A DNA stretch of 64,000 nucleotides. Origin: an uncultured Paracoccaceae bacterium (GTDB lineage: Bacteria; Pseudomonadota; Alphaproteobacteria; Rhodobacterales; Rhodobacteraceae). The position numbers were made by a program, and so were the translations under genes. This document shows positions 50,504 through 59,090 of the stretch, piece after piece. The notes beneath the pieces are model-generated. The model was not told the DNA's origin, ran no database searches, and was given only the letters and a program-made list of their open reading frames with translations. The DNA lies in NCBI GenBank assembly GCA_937916485.1, contig CALFSV010000036.1:1-64000 (forward strand), given 5' to 3'. Each line of letters begins with the position of its first letter. Positions within the stretch are counted from its first letter, which is position 1.

Positions 50504-50995
50504 ATGGATGGGTTGATCCTGTTTGCACAGGCGGTACTGACGGCCAGTATCGGCGCATGGATGGTACGCGGGTCTCTGGATAACTGGCGCTATCCAGCCC
50601 TGAACATCGAGGCGGTGCGTATGGTCATCCAGTTTGACTTGATGGCGCAGGCCTATCCCGATGATTATGCCAAGGTCGCGCATCGGCGGATCAACGATCC
50701 AAGGATCATCCGGGCCCTTTTTGCCCTTATCGTCGTTTGGGAAACTTTGGCGGCAACCCTTCTTTCGATTGGGGCAGTCTTGCTGATGGCCTCCCTACTT
50801 GGGGCGGTCGATCCTGTGCTGGCGCGCACCATTGCCGCCCTTGGTGCGTTGGCCTTTGTGACCAACTGGGCGGGGTTTCTTATCGGGGGCGATTACTTCT
50901 GCTATTGGTACTGCCATCTGGGGTCGCAGACGACGCATTTCCTGCTGGCGATCTGGGGCAGCCTCGTCGTTCTGGTACTGGTTCTGCCGGGGTAA
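50504..50995 (+). CDS. DUF2165 family small membrane protein
   Basis: This 163-residue protein has four hydrophobic segments and the family pattern at its end: GGDYFCYWYCHLGSQTTHFLL, with aromatic and His-rich residues in the membrane. The function is unknown. GTTGGG/GCGAT-type spacing upstream gives no clear ribosome site. It lies between kefC and an exonuclease-phosphatase family gene without tight coupling. Confidence 0.75.
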   Translation: MDGLILFAQAVLTASIGAWMVRGSLDNWRYPALNIEAVRMVIQFDLMAQAYPDDYAKVAHRRINDPRIIRALFALIVVWETLAATLLSIGAVLLMASLLGAVDPVLARTIAALGALAFVTNWAGFLIGGDYFCYWYCHLGSQTTHFLLAIWGSLVVLVLVLPG

Positions 50996-51033
50996 ACCAC
51001 CAGTCCTCTGCCACAAAGGGCCCGCCCTCTAAC

Positions 51034-51747
51034 ATGCACCTGACCGTTGCAAGCTATAACATCCGCAAGGCCATTGGCCGGGACGGCAAGCGTGATCCCG
51101 GCCGCATCCTGTCGGTCATATCAGGGTTCGGGGCGGATATCGTCGCCTTGCAAGAGGCTGATTTCCGCTTTCAGGGCCGCAAGGCGATCTTTACCCGGGC
51201 CGAAATTACCGCCGCGACGGGCCTCGTTGCCGTGGATGTGTCGCCAACCTCGCCGGGGTTGGGATGGCACGGCAACATGCTTTTGCTGCGCCCGCCGATC
51301 CAGATGCTTTCGGTCTTTGACATTCCCCTGCCGGGGCTGGAGCCACGCGGAGCCTATATCTCGGACCTCGACACCACAATTGGACCCTTGCGCTTTATCG
51401 GGGCGCATCTTGGCCTTGTCGGGCGCAACCGACGCAGTCAGGCGGGGGTGCTGGCGAATCAGGCCCGGCAGGGACCGGAGGGGCGGGCCATTGTGGCGGG
51501 GGACTTCAACGCCGCCGGGGACCGGCCCGGCAGCCTTGCTCCGTTGCGATTCGCCCTGTCAGAGGTTCGCATGCCCGCCAGTTTTCCCACTCGATGGCCG
51601 CTGTTCCGCTTTGACAGGATGTTCCACAGTGCCGACCTGACACTGGAGAACAGTTCTATCATCGACGGGCGAGAGGTGCGCCGGGCGTCGGATCACCTTC
51701 CGATCTGGGCCCGGTTCCAGGTCAGGGATGACGAGAGCCTTGATTAA
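51034..51747 (+). CDS. Endonuclease/exonuclease/phosphatase family protein
   Basis: This 237-residue protein has the EEP metallo-hydrolase landmarks: ASYNIRKAIG (metal Asn), ALQEAD (Glu), AHLGLVGRNRRSQ (His), VAGDFNAAGD (Asp/Asn) and RASDHLPIWARF (catalytic Asp-His pair). Such proteins cleave phosphodiesters in DNA or phospholipids. No signal peptide is present, so it is cytoplasmic. Its stop overlaps the stop of the convergent denD-like gene. Confidence 0.85.
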   Translation: MHLTVASYNIRKAIGRDGKRDPGRILSVISGFGADIVALQEADFRFQGRKAIFTRAEITAATGLVAVDVSPTSPGLGWHGNMLLLRPPIQMLSVFDIPLPGLEPRGAYISDLDTTIGPLRFIGAHLGLVGRNRRSQAGVLANQARQGPEGRAIVAGDFNAAGDRPGSLAPLRFALSEVRMPASFPTRWPLFRFDRMFHSADLTLENSSIIDGREVRRASDHLPIWARFQVRDDESLD

Positions 51748-52724
51748 CCCAGAGATCCGCCAAGCTCTTCCTCGATATGAATACGGATGATCTCGTCAAA
51801 ACTTGATTCCGCCTTGAACCCCAGATCAGTCGCGCGCTTGGCCTCAAAATCCTGCGCCCAGCCACCGACGATGGCCGCCACGGCGGGGTCTTCTGCCGGT
51901 TCGATCAGCGCGACAGCCGCATCGCCCGCAACTCGGCGCAACGCCTCGATCTGGTCACCGACCGTTGCAGACAGCCCCGGCATGGTCAAAGCCCGGTTCG
52001 GCCCGATCGGGCCGGTGTCCATCGTGGCTGCGTGAATGACAAAACCGACAGCCGCCCTCGGGCTTGCAAACCAGTGGCGGGTCGTGGTGGGCACCGGCAG
52101 CTTGGCCGCCAGCCCCGCCAAAGGCTCGCGAAGGATGCCAGAGTAAAAGCTGGACGCGGCAAGGTTGGGCTTGCCTGGCCTGATGCAGATGGTCGGCAGG
52201 CGCAACGAGACGCCATCAAGGAACCCGCGCCGGGAATAGTCGGACACCAGCAACTCTCCGATGGCTTTCTGGGTTCCGTAGCTGGTCAGCGGGGTCAAGT
52301 GGAAATCGTCGCTGATCTGGTCGGGGAAGGGCCGGCCAAAGACGGCCGCGGACGAGGAAAAGACGACGCGGGGGCAATAGCCATCGCCCTGCGTGCGGAT
52401 GGCATCAAGCAGCCAGCGGGTGCCATCAAGGTTGATCCGATACCCTTTGTCAAAGTCCGCCTCGGCCTCGCCCGAGACGATTGCCGCCAGAATGATAACG
52501 ACATCGGGGCGGCTCGCGATCAGGGCAGGGGCGGTGGCCGGGTCACCAATGTCGACGGCCAGCGTCTCGACGGTTCCGGTAAAGCCCGCGGGCGCGGTTG
52601 GTGCGACGACATCGGCCAGCTTCAACGCTGTGACAGGGCGGTCGCCCAAGGTGCCCGTCTTGGCAATCGCTTCGCTGACCTTGCGCCCGATCATGCCTGC
52701 TGCACCGATAATAAGAACCTGCAT
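51744..52724 (-). CDS. denD: NAD-dependent epimerase/dehydratase, D-erythronate dehydrogenase (DenD) type
   Basis: This 326-residue extended short-chain dehydrogenase begins with VLIIGAAGMIGRKVSEAI (NAD site). It has VVFSSSAAVFG and the catalytic YGTQKAIGELL (Tyr-xxx-Lys), and RPGKPNLAASSFYSGILREPL, a stretch typical of DenD/UDP-glucose-4-epimerase-like proteins that oxidise D-erythronate to 2-oxo-tetronate. The partners of that pathway (OtnK, OtnC, OtnI) are not in the window, so the substrate assignment is provisional. GGGGGAGG precedes ATG. Confidence 0.78.
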   Translation of the reverse strand: MQVLIIGAAGMIGRKVSEAIAKTGTLGDRPVTALKLADVVAPTAPAGFTGTVETLAVDIGDPATAPALIASRPDVVIILAAIVSGEAEADFDKGYRINLDGTRWLLDAIRTQGDGYCPRVVFSSSAAVFGRPFPDQISDDFHLTPLTSYGTQKAIGELLVSDYSRRGFLDGVSLRLPTICIRPGKPNLAASSFYSGILREPLAGLAAKLPVPTTTRHWFASPRAAVGFVIHAATMDTGPIGPNRALTMPGLSATVGDQIEALRRVAGDAAVALIEPAEDPAVAAIVGGWAQDFEAKRATDLGFKAESSFDEIIRIHIEEELGGSLG

Positions 52725-52875
52725 GGCCCGTTGCCTCCCCCTGTTTGCAATTGGCGGGATGCTGCGCCGGAGCAGTCGGAAAGGTCAAGCAGATGTCGGG
52801 CGAAAACGGTGCAGGTTGATCCTCTGGATGTCAGCGCCCCTTGCCCCCGAGGGTGTCCCCACATAGGTCCCGTGA

Positions 52876-53394
52876 ATGTCCATCGCACCAGCCCTTATCG
52901 ACGATCTGTCCTTGCCGCACCCTTTGACCCCAAGGGGCACAAGGTGGGAGATGTTGTCAGACGGCGTGATGGGCGGGCTGTCACAGGGGTGGATGACCCG
53001 GGCAGACGTAGCCGGACAGGCCGCTTTACGCCTTGAGGGGGACGTGAGCCTCGCCAACAACGGTGGATTCTTGCAGCTGGCACTGGATCTGCAGCCTGAT
53101 GGCAGGCCTTTTGATGCAAGCGGCTGGTCGGCTATCGCCTTTGACGCCTACGGACCGGCACAGTCCTACAACCTACATCTACGCACCAATGCTGTCACCC
53201 GGCCGTGGCAGTCCTACCGTCACAGCTTTGAAGTCGGGCCGGAATGGCAAAGGATCACCTTGCCCTTTGCCGGGTTCGAAGCCCATCGGCTTGACGCCCC
53301 GTTTGACCCCAAAACCCTGCGCAGGATCGGGTTCGTCGCCATCGGACGTGCCTTTTATGCCGATCTTGCCATTCGGTCGGTCTGCCTCGTCTAG
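52876..53394 (+). CDS. CIA30-family protein
   Basis: This 172-residue protein shows the CIA30 motif MLSDGVMGGLSQGWM near the N-terminus and the beta-sandwich pattern FDASGWSAIAFDAYG, YNLHLRTN, and ITLPFAGFEAHRLD. It is named after the complex I intermediate-associated protein; in bacteria the role is unproven, and a carbohydrate-binding-like fold has been suggested. It has no signal peptide. The stop overlaps the stop of the convergent membrane protein gene. The gene stands in its own small transcription unit. Confidence 0.8.
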   Translation: MSIAPALIDDLSLPHPLTPRGTRWEMLSDGVMGGLSQGWMTRADVAGQAALRLEGDVSLANNGGFLQLALDLQPDGRPFDASGWSAIAFDAYGPAQSYNLHLRTNAVTRPWQSYRHSFEVGPEWQRITLPFAGFEAHRLDAPFDPKTLRRIGFVAIGRAFYADLAIRSVCLV

Positions 53395-54101
53395 CCCGGC
53401 AAAAAACCAAGAGGCGGTCGGTCAACAAGCCAGACAATCAGCGGCACAGGGGCGACGGCGACGGCCAGCAGGGCGGCTGTTCTGACAGGCTCGTACAGCC
53501 GGCTCAGGCCGACCATCAGACACAGCCCGCCACCGCCGCCGACGACCCCATTGCCCGGAACATTCACCAAAAGGCCAAGCAGGATATAACGATGCCGCGT
53601 CGCAAGACCGCCAAGCCTGCTCGGCAACCGGGCTTGCAAGGCAACCAGCCGTTCTTCGGGCGACAAGACCGCGATACGCTCAAGCATGCGGCACATGGGG
53701 GAAAGGCGCAGATCTGCGGCGAGGCGATGCAGACTGCGATAGGGCAGGACCGTTCCGGCGGTATAGGCGGTGAATAGCCCGACAATTGTGGCCAGATAGA
53801 CGAACGGGGCGATTGAGCCGCCTTGCAGCATCATCAGGGCAATCCCGATCTCGATCCCCGGCACAAAGGGCAGGGCGATCATCAGGGCATAGGCCACCAG
53901 CATCAGCAGGATGATCCCAAGGGCAAGGCCCTGGCTTGCGCCAATCACATGCGTCCGCTCATCCAGCCAGGTCAGGGTCCAATGGACACCCACAACAATA
54001 AGCACCAGCGCGGCAAGCCGAAGGGCAATGCGCAATAGCGCCAGCGGCCAGGCTGTGACTGCAGGTTCGAACGGATCCAAAGGGTCTTCGCGTTTGTGCA
54101 T
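53391..54101 (-). CDS. Predicted membrane protein, weakly TVP38/DedA-like
   Basis: This 236-residue protein has about six hydrophobic segments and LALGIILLMLVAYALMIALPFVPGIEIG followed by a GGSIAPFVYLATIVGLFTAYTAG stretch, which resembles the reentrant loop of the VTT/DedA group. It lacks some signature residues, so this assignment is tentative. The N-terminal 20 residues are polar and cytoplasmic. The function is unknown. It lies downstream of the SDR gene on the same strand, 59 bases away. Confidence 0.55.
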   Translation of the reverse strand: MHKREDPLDPFEPAVTAWPLALLRIALRLAALVLIVVGVHWTLTWLDERTHVIGASQGLALGIILLMLVAYALMIALPFVPGIEIGIALMMLQGGSIAPFVYLATIVGLFTAYTAGTVLPYRSLHRLAADLRLSPMCRMLERIAVLSPEERLVALQARLPSRLGGLATRHRYILLGLLVNVPGNGVVGGGGGLCLMVGLSRLYEPVRTAALLAVAVAPVPLIVWLVDRPPLGFLPG

Positions 54102-54160
54102 CCGGCCCTGCCAAAGCTGTGAGGCCCCTTGGTCGCCCGACCACTACACAGAGTCCAGCG

Positions 54161-54919
54161 CTATCCGACCGACATCATGGCGGGGAAGGGCGGTTGCCTG
54201 ACATCTAGGATAACCTCCTCCAACTGGCGTGCCTGGTCCGAGCACAGCCAGGCCATGACCGAGGCCGGAACGGCGGGGTCGACAAGATCGTCTTGTGGAA
54301 TCTGGCTGATCGGATTGAGGCCAGCCTGCCGGATCTCGCCCTGCATGGCGGTGTCGGTGGGCGGAATGCCGATGAACCGGGCAAGAATGCCGTCGCTTGC
54401 CAGTTCCATTGCCATCATCTGGGTCATCATCCGGGCGCCTGCCTTTGAACTGCAATAGGCCGTCCACCCCTCCATCGGTTGGGTGGCGGCACCTGTGCCC
54501 GCGTTCACGATCATCCCCTTGCTTTCGCGCAACAGGGGCAGGGAGGCGACGGTCATCCGGTGCAAGCCGATGACATTGACATCGAACGCCGGTCGCAGCG
54601 CATCCGACGGCAGGTCGGACAGGTGCCCGATCGGGGCGATGATGCCCGCGTTGTTCACCAGGACGTCCAGCCGCCCGCCAAAGCTCGTCACCTTCTGGAT
54701 GGCAGCGTCAACGCTTGACTGGCTGGTGACATCAAGGGGCAGGGTGATCGACCCGGCAAGCGCGCCCATATCGGCGGCCCCATAGAATCCGGCAAACACC
54801 GTCGCCCCATGCTCGACCAACGTTTGGACCAGGGCCGCACCAATGCCCCGGCCTGCCCCGGTCACAAGGATAGTCCTGCCACTAAGGTCTGGAACGGGGA
54901 TGGGCGCGAGGTTGAACAT
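54161..54919 (-). CDS. Short-chain dehydrogenase/reductase
   Basis: This 252-residue SDR has the NAD(P) motif ILVTGAGRGIGAALVQ, NNAGIIAPIGHL, and the catalytic AYCSSKAGARMM (Tyr-xxx-Lys). The usual Ser before it is replaced by the VNAGTGAATQP stretch, where Thr or Asn may serve. AAAGG lies before ATG at 54919. It is divergent from the enolase-superfamily gene, and the shared promoter carries a perfect FadR-type palindrome, so it is probably part of the same sugar-acid regulon, oxidising or reducing a hydroxyl group of the substrate. Confidence 0.83.
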   Translation of the reverse strand: MFNLAPIPVPDLSGRTILVTGAGRGIGAALVQTLVEHGATVFAGFYGAADMGALAGSITLPLDVTSQSSVDAAIQKVTSFGGRLDVLVNNAGIIAPIGHLSDLPSDALRPAFDVNVIGLHRMTVASLPLLRESKGMIVNAGTGAATQPMEGWTAYCSSKAGARMMTQMMAMELASDGILARFIGIPPTDTAMQGEIRQAGLNPISQIPQDDLVDPAVPASVMAWLCSDQARQLEEVILDVRQPPFPAMMSVG

Positions 54920-54950
54920 GAGACTTGACCTTTCGATAGGTAGCGTTGTT

Positions 54951-54967
54951 AATTGGTCTGACCAATT
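54951..54967. promoter_or_regulatory. FadR/PdhR-type operator in the divergent SDR-dehydratase promoter
   Basis: AATTGGTCTGACCAATT is a perfect 17-base palindrome with a one-base centre. TTGGTC/GACCAA and ATTGGT-N3-ACCAAT forms are the usual binding sites of FadR-subfamily GntR regulators such as PdhR. The FadR-type gene at 62699-63424 in the same cluster is the likely ligand-responsive repressor. Confidence 0.75.
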
Positions 54968-55030
54968 TGAGACGTAAGGCGCGTTGGAGGTCCTGTCAAA
55001 GGGAAACGCACCAAGCGACAGGGAGCACAT

Positions 55031-56158
55031 ATGACCAAGATCGCCCGGATCGAGCCTATCCCGATCCAATACCCAGACCCCAATGATTTCGGCACAATCC
55101 GCCGCACCGTTCTTGTCCGGGTCGAAACCTCGGACGGCGTCGTCGGCTGGGGCGAATGCATCGCCATGTGGCCCGAGGCCTGCAAGGCCGTCGCCACGAT
55201 CATCGCCGACGGCTTCCTTCCCCTGCTTCAGGGCGACATCGCTGAAGATATTGATGCCGCTTGGGAAAAGATGCGCCGCCACGTCTTTTGGTACGGCGAA
55301 GGGGGCATCGCCTCGCTCGCGATCTCGGGCATCGACATGGCGCTTTGGGACATACGGGGTAAGGTCGCGGGCCAGCCATTGTATCAGTTGTTCGGTGGGT
55401 TGCAGCATGACCGCCTGCTCGCCAATGCATCGTCACACGTGAACAAAAAGGGCGAAGCTGCCTGTGTGGCCGAGGTTGTCGGGTTCTTTGAGGCCGGTTT
55501 CCGCTCCTGCAAACTGGGATTCGCCAAGAAGGGCGAAAGCAACATCGGTGGCGACCCCGACACGGATGTGTCCTTCATCCGCTCACTTCGGACAGCACTT
55601 GGCGATGAGGCCGAGATCCTGGTCGATATCGGCAACGGTGTCCGCTGGGACGCCGATACGGCCATCAGCGTTGCCAACCGAATGGGCGAATACCGGATCG
55701 GCTGGTACGAAGAGCCGCTTTATCCCACCGACGACGCGGGCTACCGCAAGCTGGCCGCCAATACCGCGGTCCGCCTTGCGTCGGGCGAGCGGGAGTTTAC
55801 CGAAGCCGGGTATCGCCGCCAGATGGAGTTCATTCAGGCCATCGAGGTCTATGGCGTCGACCCAGCCCGGGTCGAAGGGATCACCGGGTTCCGCCGTGTC
55901 GATGCTCTGTGCACAAAGCATGGCAAGGTCATCAACGCCCATGCCTGGTCGACGGCGATCACCACGGCGGCCTCGCTGCATCTGTCCCTCGCCTCGCCGA
56001 ATGCAGAAATCTTTGAATACAAACCCTTCCCCGTCACCGTTCAGGACGACATCGTCACCGAAAAGCTGTGGCACACTGATGGCTGGGCCTATCCGCCAAC
56101 CGGTCCCGGCCTGGGCATCGAGGTGCGCGAAGACGTCGTGCGCGGGCTGGCCTTCTGA
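55031..56158 (+). CDS. Enolase-superfamily (mandelate racemase/muconate lactonizing) dehydratase
   Basis: This 375-residue protein has the capping domain at the N-terminus and an alpha/beta barrel with a candidate catalytic Lys (SCKLGFAKKGES). The Mg ligands are LVDIGNGVRW (Asp), WYEEPL (Glu) and ASGERE (Glu), and the general His lies in NAHAWSTAIT. These mark an acid-sugar dehydratase of the MR subgroup, which dehydrates a sugar acid to a 2-keto-3-deoxy product. The exact substrate cannot be read from sequence. GGGAG lies upstream. It starts an operon that runs through the ABC transporter. Confidence 0.85.
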   Translation: MTKIARIEPIPIQYPDPNDFGTIRRTVLVRVETSDGVVGWGECIAMWPEACKAVATIIADGFLPLLQGDIAEDIDAAWEKMRRHVFWYGEGGIASLAISGIDMALWDIRGKVAGQPLYQLFGGLQHDRLLANASSHVNKKGEAACVAEVVGFFEAGFRSCKLGFAKKGESNIGGDPDTDVSFIRSLRTALGDEAEILVDIGNGVRWDADTAISVANRMGEYRIGWYEEPLYPTDDAGYRKLAANTAVRLASGEREFTEAGYRRQMEFIQAIEVYGVDPARVEGITGFRRVDALCTKHGKVINAHAWSTAITTAASLHLSLASPNAEIFEYKPFPVTVQDDIVTEKLWHTDGWAYPPTGPGLGIEVREDVVRGLAF

Positions 56159-56934
56159 TGAGCACGCGCTGGGGCATTACACGGCCAACCGAGGCCGACA
56201 TCGCCAAAGGCGGCTTTTCCACGCCCTGGGATGCCCCGATGATCCCGCCGTTTCCGTTCCGGTTTCGCAACGCCGAAATCCTGACGCTTTACTGGCGGAC
56301 GGACCCCGAGGCGATTGCCTTTCTGCTGCCACCACCGCTCGAACCGACGGGCGATGTGGCTTGCGTCCATATCTACAAGATGAACGACACCGACTGGCTT
56401 GGCCCCTATAGCGAGGCCAATGTCATGGTCGGCGCCCGCTACGGCGAAAGATCCGGCGCCTATTCGCCCTGGCTTGTCCTGTCATCGGATGTCGGGGTGG
56501 CCCATGGGCGCGAGATTCACGGCCAGCCGAAAAAGCTGGGCGACCCCCGGCTCGAGATGCGGGGCGATCTGATCGTCGGTTCCGTCACCCGCAACGGCAT
56601 CGAGGTGATCACCGGGACGACGCCCTACAAGCAAAGGCCGGTCGGAGCAGATGCCCTCGCCCCACACTTCGATTTTGCTACCAACCTCAACCTCAAGGCG
56701 GTCGATCATATCGACGGCCGCCCGGCCATCCGTCAGATCACCTCGCGCAAGCTGGCAGAGGTGTTGGTCCACGAGGCCTGGGCCGGGCCCTGCACTGTGG
56801 ATCTTCGCGGGAATGCCCAACTGCCCGTGTCGCGGTTGCCGGTCCTTGAACCCCTGACCGCCTTTTATTGGCGGGCTGATTTCACACTCGTGCCCGGCGA
56901 AATCCTGCACGATTACCTGGGAGACGGATCATGA
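56158..56934 (+). CDS. Acetoacetate decarboxylase-family protein
   Basis: This 258-residue protein contains REIHGQPKKLGDPRLEM, which holds the Schiff-base Lys in the family's E-x-x-G-x-P-K-K context, and N-terminal GFSTPWDAPMIPPFPFRFRNAEIL. Members decarboxylate beta-keto acids through a Lys Schiff base, or act as dehydratases or aldolases in sugar-acid operons. Its ATG shares one base with the stop of the preceding gene, so translation is coupled. It may process the keto product of the dehydratase. Confidence 0.82.
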   Translation: MSTRWGITRPTEADIAKGGFSTPWDAPMIPPFPFRFRNAEILTLYWRTDPEAIAFLLPPPLEPTGDVACVHIYKMNDTDWLGPYSEANVMVGARYGERSGAYSPWLVLSSDVGVAHGREIHGQPKKLGDPRLEMRGDLIVGSVTRNGIEVITGTTPYKQRPVGADALAPHFDFATNLNLKAVDHIDGRPAIRQITSRKLAEVLVHEAWAGPCTVDLRGNAQLPVSRLPVLEPLTAFYWRADFTLVPGEILHDYLGDGS

Positions 56935-57890
56935 AGGTCGTAGTGACCGATTACACCTTTCCCAGCCTGGCCCAGGAAGAGCAGGCCGCACGCGACGGGC
57001 AGGCCGACTTTGCAGCACATCAGTGCAAGACGGCCGAAGAGGTCGCGGAGGCCGTCGCAGGGGCGGACGTTGCCGTTGTTCAGTTCGCACCCTTTAACAA
57101 GGCCGCAGCGGCGGCCATCAATCCGGGGGCGACCGTCATTCGATACGGTGTCGGCTATGACAATATCGACGTTGGTGCTGCCAGTGCCTATGGGCTGAAA
57201 GTTGGCTATGTGCCTGACTATTGCGCCGACGAGGTGGCCGATCATACCGCCGCCGCCGCGCTGACGATGCTGCGCAAGCTGCCATCCCTTGATGCATCAG
57301 TCCGGGCGGGCGACTGGGCGGCCGTCAAGGTCTGCAAACCGATGAAGCCGTTTTCCCAAACCCGGTTCGGGTTCTTCGGCCTGGGTCAGATCGGACGTGC
57401 GGTTCTGGCGCGGCTGGCGGGCTTTGGCTTTCAGTTCATCGCCGCCGATCCCATGCTGACCCCCGCCGAGGCCAAGGACCTCGGGGTCACGCTGGTTGAT
57501 GCCGACACCCTGCTGCGCACGGCCGACATCGTGTCGTTGCATGCCCCGGCCACGTCCCAGACCACCGGATATTTCAACGCCGCCCGGCTGGCCACGATGC
57601 AGAGCCACGCCATCATCGTGAACTCCGCCAGGGGACAGTTGATCGTCGAGGATGACATGGCCGCGGCCCTTGCCGCCGGAACCATCGCAGGTGCCTCCCT
57701 TGACGTCTTCGGGGTGGAACCACTTCCCGCGAGTTCGCCCCTGCGGAACGCCCCCAATTGCCTGATCACGCCCCACGCCGCCTGGTATTCCGAGGCGGCC
57801 ATCGACCGGCTTCAGGGCCTTGTTGCCCAGGACATCGGACGCGCCCTGCGGGGCGAGGGGCCTCGAAAACCAGTCCCCTCGACTGGCTGA
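56931..57890 (+). CDS. D-isomer-specific 2-hydroxyacid dehydrogenase
   Basis: This 319-residue protein shows the family's NAD motif [20 protein letters not shown]. The catalytic residues are Arg in VNSARGQLI, Glu in FGVEPLP and His in ITPHAAWYS. It resembles the phosphoglycerate dehydrogenase/CtBP group without extra ACT domains. ATGA overlap with the acetoacetate decarboxylase-like gene places it in the same pathway, probably reducing or oxidising a 2-oxo or 2-hydroxy acid. Confidence 0.87.
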   Translation: MKVVVTDYTFPSLAQEEQAARDGQADFAAHQCKTAEEVAEAVAGADVAVVQFAPFNKAAAAAINPGATVIRYGVGYDNIDVGAASAYGLKVGYVPDYCADEVADHTAAAALTMLRKLPSLDASVRAGDWAAVKVCKPMKPFSQTRFGFFGLGQIGRAVLARLAGFGFQFIAADPMLTPAEAKDLGVTLVDADTLLRTADIVSLHAPATSQTTGYFNAARLATMQSHAIIVNSARGQLIVEDDMAAALAAGTIAGASLDVFGVEPLPASSPLRNAPNCLITPHAAWYSEAAIDRLQGLVAQDIGRALRGEGPRKPVPSTG

Positions 57891-57979
57891 AACGACCCGT
57901 CCCCGGGGCAACTGCGGCCCCCGACGGTTTGACCGAAACGGCGCAAAACGCGCCAGAACAAGACCTATGGGAGGAAGAT

Positions 57980-59029
57980 ATGACACACTTTGCGAAACTG
58001 GGCCTTGCGGCCACCTTGATGATGGGCACCGCCACGGCGGCCCTGTCCGAAGGCCATGCCATGACGCTGGAAGGCGGGATGGAAACCAACATGGTCCTGC
58101 TGCCCAAGTTCCTTGGCATCCTCGTATTCGATCAAGCGAACGAAGGGGCTCAGGAGGCTCATGCAGAGCTTGGTAACCCGGGCGAGCTCCTGTTCGTCGG
58201 GCCCACCCCCGAAAACTCCGTCGCCGGCCAGATCGAGATCATGACCACCGCCGCCACCCAGGGGCAGGGGGCCGTCATGCTGTCGAACAACGCAGGCGAC
58301 CAGATCGCCCCATCCGCCGAGGCCGCGCAGGCCGCAGGTGTGCAGGTGGTGACATGGGACAGCCCGATCCCGTCGGGGGCTGGTGAAAGCGTCTTTGTCG
58401 CCCAGGTGGACTTCGGCTCGATCGGGGTCGTGATGGCCGATATGGCCCATTCGATCCTTGACGGCTCGGGCCAGATGGCCGTCCTGTCGGCGACACCCGA
58501 CGCGGCCAACCAGAACGCCTGGATCGCCGCCATGGAAGAGGCCCTGGCAGGCGACGCGAAATACGCGGACATCGAGTTGGTCGATGTGGTCTACGGCGAT
58601 GACCAGGCCGAGGTCAGCTACAACCGGGCGCTGGCCCTCGTCGACAGCCACCCCGATCTAGGGCTGATCATGTCGCCCACTACCGTCGGCATTCAGGCCG
58701 CTGCCAAGGCGATGCAGGACGAAGGTCTGTGCGATCAGGTCAAGGTCTCGGGGCTCGGGCTGCCGTCTGAAATGGTCAGCTACACGATGAACGGTTGCGC
58801 GCCGGAATTCGCCCTGTGGGACTTCCGCGATCTTGGCTATCTGACCTACTACACGGCCTATGGCCTGGCGACCGGCCAGCTGACCGGCGATATGGGTGAG
58901 ACCTTCACCGCAGGTCGGATGGGCGCCTACACGATCGAGGAAGATCCCGGTCGTCCCGGGTCCAAGCGGATCCTGATGGGGCCGTTCACCGTCTACACCG
59001 CCGACAACGTCGAAGCTGCCGCGCAGTAA
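57980..59029 (+). CDS. Sugar ABC transporter substrate-binding protein (autoinducer-2/rhamnose type)
   Basis: This 349-residue protein has a signal peptide (residues 1-24, ending in ATAALSEG). The CUT2-type binding fold is seen in [44 protein letters not shown] and [17 protein letters not shown]. These resemble LsrB/RhaS proteins. GGGAGGAAG precedes ATG. It opens the transporter part of the operon, 89 bases after the dehydrogenase. Confidence 0.87.
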   Translation: MTHFAKLGLAATLMMGTATAALSEGHAMTLEGGMETNMVLLPKFLGILVFDQANEGAQEAHAELGNPGELLFVGPTPENSVAGQIEIMTTAATQGQGAVMLSNNAGDQIAPSAEAAQAAGVQVVTWDSPIPSGAGESVFVAQVDFGSIGVVMADMAHSILDGSGQMAVLSATPDAANQNAWIAAMEEALAGDAKYADIELVDVVYGDDQAEVSYNRALALVDSHPDLGLIMSPTTVGIQAAAKAMQDEGLCDQVKVSGLGLPSEMVSYTMNGCAPEFALWDFRDLGYLTYYTAYGLATGQLTGDMGETFTAGRMGAYTIEEDPGRPGSKRILMGPFTVYTADNVEAAAQ

Positions 59030-59090
59030 CCGACGCTCGCGACCGGCGGGGACTCCCGCCTGCCGGTCGCACCTCCAGCAGGATGGCAGC

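Noticed and set aside
51744..53394. Overlapping stop codons of convergent gene pairs (51744-51747 and 53391-53394)
   Set aside because: TTAA and CTAG overlaps are common in compact genomes and need no special explanation.
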